This document shows positions 7,099-13,579 of a DNA stretch of 13,579 nt, piece by piece. Under the pieces are notes generated by a model that was given only the letters and a program-made list of their open reading frames with translations, was not told the DNA's origin and searched no databases. The position numbers were made by a program, and so were the translations under genes. How positions within the stretch are numbered: position 1 is the stretch's first letter; each line of letters begins with the position of its first letter. This DNA comes from an uncultured Lachnospiraceae bacterium. Its GTDB lineage: Bacteria > Bacillota > Clostridia > Lachnospirales > Lachnospiraceae. The stretch spans positions 1 to 13,579 of the forward strand of contig CAJOQO010000242.1 in the NCBI GenBank assembly GCA_905236545.1, in the 5' to 3' direction.

Positions 7099-8127
7099 TC
7101 ATTTCCCTGCTGCAGGCATGTCTTCCGCCCGGATCATCCCTGATTCGATCCCTTCCTGGATCGCTTTCCAGCAGGAAGCGTAGTGACCGTCAGGCGTGGG
7201 CATCTCAGGCGGCTGTTCCTCAAGGCAGATCTTCATCGCCTCATCGCAGCGCGGGCAGAACGCGCAGCCCTTCGGCATATTCAGCAGATTGATCGGCGTA
7301 CCGGAGATCGGCTCAAGCCGCTTCCCCATGGAATCAATCTTCGGGATCGAACGCAACAGCCCCTTCGTATACTCGTGGCAGGGACGGTAGAAGATATCCT
7401 CCGCCGTTCCTCTTTCGCATACCCGGCCGCCGTACATGACGATAATCTCATCCGCCATCTGCGCAATGACGCCCAGGTCATGCGTAACCATAATGATGGC
7501 CATTCCAAGCCTTCTCTGCAGATCCTTCATAAGATCAAGAATCTGGGCCTGGATCGTCACATCCAGAGCTGTCGTCGGCTCATCCGCGATCAGGATATCC
7601 GGCTCGCAGGCAAGCGCCATGGCGATCATAACCCTCTGCCTCATTCCGCCGGAAAACTCAAACGGATACTGGCGGATACGCTTCTCGGGCTCATTGACGC
7701 CGACCAGCTCCAGCATCTCGATCGCCCGCTTCTCCGCCTCTTTGCCTTTGTGGTTCGTATGAAGCCGGATGGCCTCCTTCAGCTGGTATCCGATCGTAAA
7801 GACCGGATTCAGGCTGGTCATCGGATCCTGGAAAATGATGGAGCAGCACTTTCCGCGAAAATCCCGCATCCTGCTCTCAGGCCAGTTTGTAATGTCTTCT
7901 CCCTTGTAGAGAATCCGGCCGGATCGGATGGATCCGTTTTTCTCCAGAATCTGCATCACGGAGTAGGCGCTGACAGACTTTCCGGATCCGGACTCGCCGA
8001 CGATCCCCAGGATCTTTCCCGCCGACAGGTTAAATGAGACGCCGTTGACCGCCTTCACCTCTCCCTTGTCTGTGTCAAAGGCGGTATGGAGGTCAATTAC
8101 GGACAGAATGCTCTTTTCTTCAGCCAT
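7099..8127 (-). CDS. oppD: Oligopeptide ABC transporter ATP-binding protein OppD
   Basis: A 342-residue ATPase subunit that pairs with OppF beneath the OppBC channel. Walker A GESGSGKS lies at 44-51, Q-loop IFQDPMTSLNPVF at 98-110, signature FSGGMRQR at 158-165, Walker B ILIADEP at 178-184 and switch histidine 216. FSGGMRQR with ADEPTTALDVTIQAQ is typical of OppD/DppD. The C-terminus has the oligo_HPY region with cysteines at 288, 291, 294, 301 and 319, one more than the usual pattern. The start is the ATG at 8127. An in-frame GTG at 8136 overlaps the oppC stop as GTGA, but the AGGAGG at 8141-8136 runs into that GTG and is correctly spaced only for the ATG. The neighbours oppC and oppF are within 15 bases on either side. 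Confidence 0.96.
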   Translation of the reverse strand: MAEEKSILSVIDLHTAFDTDKGEVKAVNGVSFNLSAGKILGIVGESGSGKSVSAYSVMQILEKNGSIRSGRILYKGEDITNWPESRMRDFRGKCCSIIFQDPMTSLNPVFTIGYQLKEAIRLHTNHKGKEAEKRAIEMLELVGVNEPEKRIRQYPFEFSGGMRQRVMIAMALACEPDILIADEPTTALDVTIQAQILDLMKDLQRRLGMAIIMVTHDLGVIAQMADEIIVMYGGRVCERGTAEDIFYRPCHEYTKGLLRSIPKIDSMGKRLEPISGTPINLLNMPKGCAFCPRCDEAMKICLEEQPPEMPTPDGHYASCWKAIQEGIESGMIRAEDMPAAGK

Positions 8128-8132
8128 CTTGC

Positions 8133-9215
8133 TCACCTCCTCAGCTTCGGGTCAAACGCGTCTCTCAGGCCGTCGCCAAGAAGGTTGAACGCCAGCGTGA
8201 TCAGACCGATCATAAGTGCGGGGAAAACCAGTTTATAGGTATAGGTTGTGATCCCGCTGCGCGCCGCGCTCGCCAGAGAACCGAGAGACGGCATGGGAGC
8301 CTTGACGCCCAGCGAGATGAAGCTCAGGAAGGATTCCGTAAAGATTGCCGAGGGAATCTGCAGAGCCGCCGAAATGATGATCACGCCGATACAGTTCGGC
8401 AGAATATGCCGGCGGATGATGCGCGGGCTCTTCGCGCCGCTGACTCTGGCCGCAAGGACATATTCATTCTGCTTGATCGTAAGGATCTGTCCCCTGACCA
8501 GCCTTGCCATGCCGACCCAGTACAGAAGGCCGAAAACGATGAAGAGCGAGATCATGTTCGTGCCCAGACGGGCAAGGATCCCATTGCCGTTAAACTTCAG
8601 GACTTCATTGAGAACGACAGACAGAAGAATGATCATCAGGAGGTCGGGAAGCGAATAGATCACATCCACGAACCGCATCATGATCAGGTCTACCTTCCCT
8701 CCAAAATATCCTGCGATCGATCCATACAAAACGCCGATGATCAGAACGATAATACTCGCAAAGACACCTACCAGCAGGGAGATTCTCGTGCCGTAGGCAA
8801 CACGGACAAAATAGTCACGACCGAGCTCATCCGTTCCCATGATGTGGGGGAATACCTTCCCGCCCTCATCGATATACTGCTGTTCCATCCGGGAGTAGGT
8901 GAACGGAGCCATATTGGTCGCGCTCTTGTCCCTCTTCCCGTTTACCGTGATGATGTCGGAATAGCTGTACGGCACCACGATCGGAACGATAATGATCATC
9001 AGGATGATCAGGATCAGCACAATGATGCTGAACATCGCGAGCGGATTCTTCCGCAGCTTCCTCATACCGTCCCGGAAGAAGGATGTGGACTCGCTCATCA
9101 CCTCCGCCTGTACCTTCTCCTCGTCGGTTGCTTTCTCAAACTTCCGAAGATCGATCTGCAGTGAGAGCGGATTCTTCTTTGGCATCTGATTGACATCGTA
9201 AGCTTCCTTTGCCAT
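8133..9215 (-). CDS. oppC: Oligopeptide ABC transporter permease OppC
   Basis: A 360-residue inner-membrane subunit that forms half of the peptide channel with OppB. A cytoplasmic N-terminal stretch of about 58 residues precedes the first membrane helix (LAMFSIIVLILIILMIIIV). An extracytoplasmic loop of about 50 residues with the conserved HIMGTDELGRDYFVRV motif follows, and then the BPD_transp_1 core of about five helices. The coupling (EAA-like) motif YVLAARVSGAKSPRIIRRH, which docks on the ATPases, is intact, and the C-terminus has LAFNLLGDGLRDAFDPKL, a strong OppC/DppC signature. The length is slightly above usual because of the long N-terminus. The ATG at 9215 has AAGGAGG 8 bases upstream and lies 13 bases after oppB. 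Confidence 0.96.
   Translation of the reverse strand: MAKEAYDVNQMPKKNPLSLQIDLRKFEKATDEEKVQAEVMSESTSFFRDGMRKLRKNPLAMFSIIVLILIILMIIIVPIVVPYSYSDIITVNGKRDKSATNMAPFTYSRMEQQYIDEGGKVFPHIMGTDELGRDYFVRVAYGTRISLLVGVFASIIVLIIGVLYGSIAGYFGGKVDLIMMRFVDVIYSLPDLLMIILLSVVLNEVLKFNGNGILARLGTNMISLFIVFGLLYWVGMARLVRGQILTIKQNEYVLAARVSGAKSPRIIRRHILPNCIGVIIISAALQIPSAIFTESFLSFISLGVKAPMPSLGSLASAARSGITTYTYKLVFPALMIGLITLAFNLLGDGLRDAFDPKLRR
8136..8141 (-). promoter_or_regulatory. oppD ribosome binding site inside the end of oppC
   Basis: AGGAGG is formed by the last two arginine codons of oppC, with the TGA stop right behind it and the oppD ATG 8 bases downstream. This decides the oppD start at 8127 and suggests coupled translation of the two genes. 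Confidence 0.75.
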
Positions 9216-9228
9216 GATACTCCCCTCC

Positions 9229-10140
9229 TTAATCCAGATTGATGCGCGGATCGATCAGCTTATAGACAATATCCGTCAGCAGATTCATCGTTACCATAAA
9301 GACCGCCAGGAAAATCGTAACCCCCATGATCATCGGGTAGTCACGGTTTGTAATGCTCTGTACAAACTCCGCTCCGAGGCCGCCGATCGTGAAGATCTGC
9401 TCAACAACCAGCGAACCCGTCAGAACCGAAGCAATCATCGGTCCAAGGTAGGTGACAACCGGAATCAGCGCATTGCGCAGCGTATGGACAAACAGAACCT
9501 TCCACTGGGCGACGCCCTTCGCGCGCGCCGTCCGGACGTAATCCTGTCCCATGACATCCAGCATGGACGTCTTTGTCAGCCTGGTGATATAGGCTGACGG
9601 ATACATGGCAAGCGCGATCACCGGAAGGAGCAGATTCTGGTGCGTCGGACTCCAGGCGCGGACCCAGCCGAGCTTCACGGAGAATATGACCAGGAGAAAA
9701 GACCCGAGAACAAAGCTCGGAAGCGATGTAAACAGGGTTGAAAGAAAGATAATCACCCTGTCCGGCCACCGGTTTCGCTGCAGTGCGGCGATGCTCCCGA
9801 ATATGATGCCGAGCGCGACTGCAAGAAGGACGGCATAGGCGCCAAGCTGCGCGGAAACAGCAAACTTGGAAAGGATCGTTTCCGCAATCTCACGTCCTGT
9901 CTTCGCGCTGATCCCGAAATCCCCATGCAGAAGATTCTTCATGTAGATCAGGAACTGCTGCCCCACCGGTTTGTCAAGATTAAACCGCTCCTCCAGAGCT
10001 GCCTGGACCTCCGGTGACTTTGCCTTCTCGCCCGCAAACGGTCCGCCGGGGATCGCATTCATCGTAAAGAACGTGATAAAGCAAACGATGAATATCGTAA
10101 TGATGGCGAGAAGGATCCTTTTGAATATGTACTTGCCCAT
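9229..10140 (-). CDS. oppB: Oligopeptide ABC transporter permease OppB
   Basis: A 303-residue inner-membrane subunit, partner of OppC. The N-terminal helix (RILLAIITIFIVCFITFF) followed by NAIPGGPF is the standard start of OppB/DppB proteins. A loop with LLHGDFGISAKTGREI leads into the core domain of about five further helices. The coupling motif YVRTARAKGVAQWKVLFVH and the C-terminal IGGLGAEFVQSITNRDYPMIMG and IDPRINLD stretches are classic. The start ATG at 10140 has AAGGAG 6 bases upstream. It is the first gene of the opp operon, with a strong promoter 50-80 bases before it. Peptide-length preference (oligo or di) and other substrates such as nickel cannot be settled from the permease alone. 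Confidence 0.96.
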   Translation of the reverse strand: MGKYIFKRILLAIITIFIVCFITFFTMNAIPGGPFAGEKAKSPEVQAALEERFNLDKPVGQQFLIYMKNLLHGDFGISAKTGREIAETILSKFAVSAQLGAYAVLLAVALGIIFGSIAALQRNRWPDRVIIFLSTLFTSLPSFVLGSFLLVIFSVKLGWVRAWSPTHQNLLLPVIALAMYPSAYITRLTKTSMLDVMGQDYVRTARAKGVAQWKVLFVHTLRNALIPVVTYLGPMIASVLTGSLVVEQIFTIGGLGAEFVQSITNRDYPMIMGVTIFLAVFMVTMNLLTDIVYKLIDPRINLD

Positions 10141-10184
10141 ATCCCGCTCCTTCCGGTAGTATGATCTGCTTATGTATGTATGTT

Positions 10185-10220
10185 ATGTGCAATTATAACT
10201 TTTCCGCGTTGAAGCGTCAA
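10185..10220 (-). promoter_or_regulatory. Strong sigma-A-type promoter of the opp operon
   Basis: TTGACG (10220-10215) and a perfect TATAAT (10197-10192) are separated by 17 bases. Transcription would begin near 10185, about 45 bases before oppB. The leader contains a short run of CATA repeats and the AAGGAG site. No clear operator or terminator is visible in the 56 bases between this promoter and the upstream lipoprotein gene, so some read-through is possible. Confidence 0.8.
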
Positions 10221-10275
10221 TGATCAGTAACTCAATCCGGCTGACGGTGAAGCACTGAGACGTAATTTACCGCCT

Positions 10276-11670
10276 TCATCTGTCCGCATCTACAAGCGAT
10301 GCGGCGTCAAAGAAACTGGTAAAATACACCGGTGCGTTGATCAGTGTATATCCGTCAATAAACCTGCGGGTCATCCGCATATACCGGTCTCCCATCTCTC
10401 TGAAGTCCGTGTCTCCCCACAGGCCGCACAGATAGCAGAACCCGTGATCCACCAGGTAGTCCAGCTTTTCTCCCGGATACTCAACCTCCGCGCCATACGG
10501 GTAGAACAGAATATCCGACTGCCCGACGATGGATCCGGCCTTGCTGATCCAGTCATCAATCTCTCCGGCAAAGGTTTCCATGCTCATATCGTTCATATAG
10601 CTGTGGGACCATCCGGCGCACGCGATCTCCCAGCCCTCCGCGCGCAGCGCGTCAGCGATTGCGGATACCGTCTCATTCTGTCCGTCTGAGGATCCCGCAC
10701 CGCCTGTCCGGGCTTCTGAGGAACCCGTGCTGTCCGTCCGGGTTCCGGAAGCATCCGCGCCCTGCGATAAATCACCTCCGCCGCCCGGAATCGGATACCC
10801 GAATATGCCTTCACTCCCCGACACAGACACGATTCCCTTTGCTCCCCGGAAAGAAAAGTCCGGATGTTCGTCAATAAACGTATCCAGAATGGGGATAAAA
10901 TCGTAATCGCCTGTGGCAGCATGTCCCTCACTGTCCGTATACTGGGCCTTCACCTTCCCATTCTCGTCAAGAACCAGCTTTGTCGCGATTCCGTCACCGT
11001 CTCTGACGTCGCTGTAGTTGAGATTGTCCTGCGAGAGGATGATGGGCCGCTTGCCCTCAGGCAGCTTCAGCGTCAGTTCTTCCATGGAGGAGGTTCCGCG
11101 TGCGTCCGTTACCATCTGCGCGATGGAATGGATATCGATCAGGACAAAACCATTTGCGTAAAGGGATTCGAGAATCGAGCTGAATTCCTTGCAGGTAACC
11201 ATGGTGGTATTGTAATCAGCCGCCCTGTCATCCCCGTCAAACGCCATCATCGTGTCGTAGATGAGCGTCGGGAAGCACAGATGAGGAATATCGCCCTCCA
11301 CCCAGCTCACGAGGTTCTTGTCTCCCTTCTCGTATCTCTCCCGCGCCTCCAGCACGCGCTCATCCTTTGCCCGCGGGAGCGGTATGGTGTCGAGAACGGA
11401 AATCGCTTCCTCATAATTATAGCCCTGGGCGAGCCTCTCTGCCTCTGAAAGCACCTCCATCAGGGAAGCCTCCTCCGATTCAGACTCTTCCAGAAGCATT
11501 CTCTCCTCCGCCATCTTCGGGGTCTCCACCGGCTCATTGTTTGCATACTTCCCGTCTGTCCCGATTGCCTCCGCGATCTGATAATTGATCTGGCTCCGGG
11601 TGCAGCCGGCAAGCACAAGGACGCTTCCCAGAAGAAACGCCAGAGCTCCGGTCTTAACATACTTTTTCAT
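10276..11670 (-). CDS. Lipoprotein with divergent polysaccharide-deacetylase-like domain
   Basis: A 464-residue exported lipoprotein. The signal peptide ends in the lipobox LAGC, with Cys23 the lipidated residue. An acidic stretch (54-75) is followed by an AERLAQGYNYEEAISVLDTI repeat-like helix pair (77-96), resembling a single TPR. The rest resembles the NodB/CE4-like proteins found in Lachnospiraceae: IPHLCFPTLIYD at 128-139, ILSQDNLNYSD at 211-221, YDFIPILDTFIDEHPDFSFRGAKG at 256-279, and WEIACAGWSHSY then ILFYPYGAEVEYPG at 347-400. The usual metal ligands look partly lost: the Asp-Asp position reads DN, and the expected His-x3-His reads HSYMN. A glycine/serine-rich insert spans 296-336. 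The start ATG at 11670 has GAGGGG 6 bases upstream, and the gene lies 17 bases after dapF, so co-transcription is likely. It may bind or trim cell-wall glycan, but catalysis is doubtful. Lipoprotein status is secure; function is not. Confidence 0.85.
   Translation of the reverse strand: MKKYVKTGALAFLLGSVLVLAGCTRSQINYQIAEAIGTDGKYANNEPVETPKMAEERMLLEESESEEASLMEVLSEAERLAQGYNYEEAISVLDTIPLPRAKDERVLEARERYEKGDKNLVSWVEGDIPHLCFPTLIYDTMMAFDGDDRAADYNTTMVTCKEFSSILESLYANGFVLIDIHSIAQMVTDARGTSSMEELTLKLPEGKRPIILSQDNLNYSDVRDGDGIATKLVLDENGKVKAQYTDSEGHAATGDYDFIPILDTFIDEHPDFSFRGAKGIVSVSGSEGIFGYPIPGGGGDLSQGADASGTRTDSTGSSEARTGGAGSSDGQNETVSAIADALRAEGWEIACAGWSHSYMNDMSMETFAGEIDDWISKAGSIVGQSDILFYPYGAEVEYPGEKLDYLVDHGFCYLCGLWGDTDFREMGDRYMRMTRRFIDGYTLINAPVYFTSFFDAASLVDADR
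10685..10744. repeat. Two-copy 30 bp tandem repeat within the lipoprotein linker
   Basis: Two adjacent 30-base units, 10685-10714 and 10715-10744, both begin TCTGAGGA and match at about 23 of 30 positions. In the protein they encode ten-residue units sharing GSS (residues 316-318 and 326-328) in the Gly/Ser/Thr-rich insert. The frame is kept, consistent with linker growth by slippage. Confidence 0.55.
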
Positions 11671-11687
11671 GCCTGTCCCCTCTGTCC

Positions 11688-12566
11688 TTACAGATTGATG
11701 CTTCCCTCAAAGACTGTCACAGCCGGACCTGTCATATAGACCGTATTGCGCTCCTGATCCCACTCGACGAAAAGATCGCCGCCCCTGAGATGTACGGTCA
11801 CCGCTGTCTGCGTCAGCCCGTTCAGAATACAGGCGACCGCAGCTGCGCAGGCGCCCGTTCCGCAGGCCCAGGTCTCACCGCTTCCGCGCTCCCATACTCT
11901 CATCGTCACATTTGTCCTGTCGTCCACATGGATAAACTCTGTGTTAACACCCTCCGGGAAAGCCGGATTATGCTCAAACAGGGGACCGATTCCGCTTACA
12001 TCAAACCCCGCCACATCAGCCACCTGCACGACACAGTGGGGATTTCCCATGGACACGCAGGTTCCTTTCAGGGAAAATGCATCCCTCAGAGGGATCTCCG
12101 CCTCCCGGATCACTTCGCCCCATAGATCAGTGTGCTCTGTCAGGATCCCTTTCCCGAATGCGTCAGGGGCAACCGGGATCATGGACGGCTTCAGAATCGG
12201 AGCGCCCATATCCACCCTGACAAAGTCCACGGCTCCATCCTTTTTATGGAGCTTCAGCCGTTTGATTCCGGCAAGGGTTTCTACCGTAATCTCCGTCTTA
12301 TCGGTCAGCCCGTGGTCACTGACATATTTTCCGACACAGCGGATCCCGTTTCCGCACATCTTTCCACGCGAACCGTCCGCGTTGTACATCTCCATCTCAA
12401 AGTCCGCCGCATCGGAAGGATTGATCAGGATCAGCCCGTCCGAACCGATCCCAAAGTGCCGGTCTGAAACAAACCTTGCCACGCCTGCCGGATCCTCCGG
12501 CTTCTCGCGGGATCCGTCCACATAGACATAATCATTGCCGATCCCGTGCATCTTCGTAAATCTCAT
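11688..12566 (-). CDS. dapF: Diaminopimelate epimerase
   Basis: A 292-residue cytoplasmic racemase-type enzyme that converts LL-diaminopimelate to meso-diaminopimelate, the cross-linking residue of peptidoglycan and precursor of lysine. It opens with MRFTKMHGIGNDY, a near-invariant DapF start. The two catalytic cysteines are present in their motifs: Cys71 in GKMCGNGIRC and Cys235 in ETWACGTGAC. Further signatures are GSDGLILI (41-48), MYNADGSRGKMCGNG (60-74), SMGNPHCV (172-179) and PEGVNTEF (204-211). The start is the ATG at 12566. The open frame extends upstream, but that extension has no family similarity. GGGAG lies about 10 bases before the ATG, inside the upstream methyltransferase gene, which it overlaps by 35 bases. 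Length and motifs indicate a functional enzyme. A meso-diaminopimelate-type cell wall is therefore likely. Confidence 0.98.
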   Translation of the reverse strand: MRFTKMHGIGNDYVYVDGSREKPEDPAGVARFVSDRHFGIGSDGLILINPSDAADFEMEMYNADGSRGKMCGNGIRCVGKYVSDHGLTDKTEITVETLAGIKRLKLHKKDGAVDFVRVDMGAPILKPSMIPVAPDAFGKGILTEHTDLWGEVIREAEIPLRDAFSLKGTCVSMGNPHCVVQVADVAGFDVSGIGPLFEHNPAFPEGVNTEFIHVDDRTNVTMRVWERGSGETWACGTGACAAAVACILNGLTQTAVTVHLRGGDLFVEWDQERNTVYMTGPAVTVFEGSINL

Positions 12567-13350
12567 TCTTACCACTCTCCCTTGCCCGGAACAGGATCCG
12601 GCCCGTTCCGGCGTCCAGATCCTCCCCGTCTCCCATACACTGGTTCCTCTCTCCGCAGGACGTATCCTTTGTCCGGTAAGCCGTGCACGCACGTCCGGGT
12701 TTCATCCCCGATCGCAGGAGCATCTCCTCCACCTCGCGCACGCCCCAGGCACGTTCCCGGTGTGTCTCCAGGAAGCGCTCATACATTCCGTTTTCCCTGA
12801 GCAGAAACAGGGTCAGGTCATATTCATTGATCTTTGTTTCAGGATCATAGCTGTTTTCCCAGATAAAGCTGCATTCATCCCGCGACTCCGCGAAGGTGTT
12901 GTCCGCGCACAGCTTTTCATAATATCCCGCGCTGTTAAGGTCAAACAGAAACAGCCCGCCCGGATCGAGATAATTGTTCACCAGGGAAAAGACACGAACC
13001 ATGTCCTCCGGATCCGTGACATAGTTCAGACTGTCGCAGGTGGAGATGACAGCACGCACGGTTCCGTACAGTTCGAATGCTCTCACATCCTGCTGCAGAT
13101 AGAGGATGTCATGTTTTCCTTTCCTCTCCTGCGCAATCTGAAGCATATCCGCGGACAGATCCACGCCGATCATATCATACCCCGCCTCAGCCAGCCTCCT
13201 CGTCATCTGCCCGGTTCCGCAGCCAAGGTCAAGCACCAGCCCGTCCCTGATTCCATCCCTTCTCAATTCCCGGATCAGGCAGGCAGCCCATTCGTCATAA
13301 GGCACTTCATCCATGAAGGTATCGTACACACGCGCAAAGGTCTCGTACAT
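12532..13350 (-). CDS. Class I SAM-dependent methyltransferase
   Basis: A 272-residue cytoplasmic protein with a Rossmann-type methyltransferase fold. Motif I VLDLGCGTG is at 39-47 and the acidic end of the second strand is GVDLSADML at 62-70. DV at 88-89 and the CDSLNYV segment at 105-111 complete the SAM pocket, with DPGGLFLFDLNS at 129-140 as the post-motif strand. The substrate is unknown; this family is widely annotated only generically. The start is the ATG at 13350, 7 bases after GAGG; an ATG two codons upstream (13356) is too close to the ribosome binding site. The N-terminus MYETFARVYDTFMD is characteristic of the clostridial members. The 3' end overlaps dapF by 35 bases, so the two are probably translationally coupled. 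The last ~15 residues (after RARESGK) look like an extra tail produced by that overlap. Confidence 0.92.
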   Translation of the reverse strand: MYETFARVYDTFMDEVPYDEWAACLIRELRRDGIRDGLVLDLGCGTGQMTRRLAEAGYDMIGVDLSADMLQIAQERKGKHDILYLQQDVRAFELYGTVRAVISTCDSLNYVTDPEDMVRVFSLVNNYLDPGGLFLFDLNSAGYYEKLCADNTFAESRDECSFIWENSYDPETKINEYDLTLFLLRENGMYERFLETHRERAWGVREVEEMLLRSGMKPGRACTAYRTKDTSCGERNQCMGDGEDLDAGTGRILFRARESGKNEIYEDARDRQ

Positions 13351-13364
13351 TGCCATTCCTCTTC

Positions 13365-13426
13365 TGATCCGATTTCACCCGATCCGCATTCGCCCGATCC
13401 GCATTCATCCTGATCCGCATCCGTCC
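13365..13426. repeat. Four imperfect 15-16 bp tandem repeats before the methyltransferase gene
   Basis: Units beginning at 13365, 13380, 13395 and 13411 share a core of (C/T)GATCCGCATTC followed by a variable CC-ending spacer. The first and last units are more diverged. The array ends about 9 bases before the methyltransferase ribosome binding site, in the short intergenic region. Unit length and similarity do not fit a CRISPR. Confidence 0.65.
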
Positions 13427-13456
13427 CGGTCTGCGGCAGCCGGAAGCCGGCAGTCC

Positions 13457-13579
13457 TTATCTGACAACGTTTGCCACAAATGCGTAGGAAAACACCGTCA
13501 TGATGACCGTTGCCATCAGAACGCCCAGCAGGATCGGAACGATAGCCTTTTTCCAGTCCATATCAAGAATCGTCGCGAC
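13457..13579 (-). CDS. C-terminal fragment of a membrane protein, 5' end beyond the window
   Basis: Forty codons ending in TAA at 13459-13457 are visible; the start lies outside the window. The peptide is a short polar stretch with DMDWKKA followed by one hydrophobic helix (IVPILLGVLMATVIMTVFSYAFVANVV) and a final Arg. This resembles the last helix of small multi-drug export proteins (COG2426), which often end with a charged KKA followed by LLGVLxA, but the fragment is too short to be sure. The 106-base gap to the methyltransferase gene contains a small GCCGG/CCGGC hairpin (13451-13439) without a T-tract and the tandem repeats. Operon membership is unclear. Confidence 0.6.
   Translation of the reverse strand, partial: VATILDMDWKKAIVPILLGVLMATVIMTVFSYAFVANVVR

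Noticed and set aside
8128..8136. GTG start of oppD giving a 4-base overlap with oppC
   Set aside because: The AGGAGG site at 8141-8136 runs into the GTG; it is correctly spaced only for the ATG at 8127.
6064..9164. Several plus-strand open frames of 90-284 codons opposite the opp genes
   Set aside because: They mirror OppF, OppD and OppC coding sequence, have no plausible family motifs, and the minus-strand genes are certain.
12567..12692. N-terminal extension of DapF by 42 residues
   Set aside because: The extension has no family similarity and is the out-of-frame reading of the methyltransferase C-terminus; the standard DapF N-terminus begins at 12566.
10864..13413. Plus-strand open frames opposite the lipoprotein, dapF and methyltransferase genes
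   Set aside because: Shadows of well-supported minus-strand genes; no motif or convincing ribosome binding site.
13365..13426. CRISPR array
   Set aside because: Units are 15-16 bases, contiguous and imperfect, with no unique spacers and no cas genes nearby.

Overview
The window reads as a chromosomal segment of an anaerobic Gram-positive bacterium of the Clostridia, most like Lachnospiraceae. The support is moderately high G+C, strong AGGAGG-type ribosome binding sites, sigma-A-like promoters, and gene families common in that group: a TAXI-type TRAP transporter, an Opp peptide transporter and a deacetylase-like lipoprotein beside dapF. This placement is an inference from protein style; no rRNA or marker gene is present. 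All recognisable genes lie on the minus strand, so transcription runs from high to low coordinates. No stretch longer than about 300 bases lacks a gene, and I see no tRNA, rRNA, CRISPR array or insertion sequence.

In transcription order, the right end (13579 to 10276) holds the C-terminal tail of a membrane protein, a spacer with short tandem repeats, a SAM-dependent methyltransferase overlapping dapF (diaminopimelate epimerase), and a lipoprotein with a divergent polysaccharide-deacetylase-like domain. The last three are packed as one unit.

The middle (10220 to 4253) is a complete oligopeptide ABC importer in the order oppB-oppC-oppD-oppF-oppA. It starts from a near-consensus promoter just upstream of oppB. 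A hairpin and a second possible promoter lie between oppF and oppA, so the binding protein may be expressed partly on its own.

The left part (4191 to 1) is a TRAP-TAXI uptake operon: TAXI binding protein, small DUF1850 protein, fused 4TM/12TM permease and a cytidylate-kinase-like protein cut by the window edge. Its promoter is interleaved with terminator hairpins following oppA.

The most striking observation is that the OppA-like binding protein appears circularly permuted. The segment that normally forms the last ~70 residues of this family sits directly behind the signal peptide, the usual mature N-terminus follows it, and the protein stops where the missing tail would normally begin. The reading frame is open throughout and the gene sits in an intact transporter operon with its own ribosome binding site and a following terminator hairpin, so it looks like a working gene rather than a broken one.
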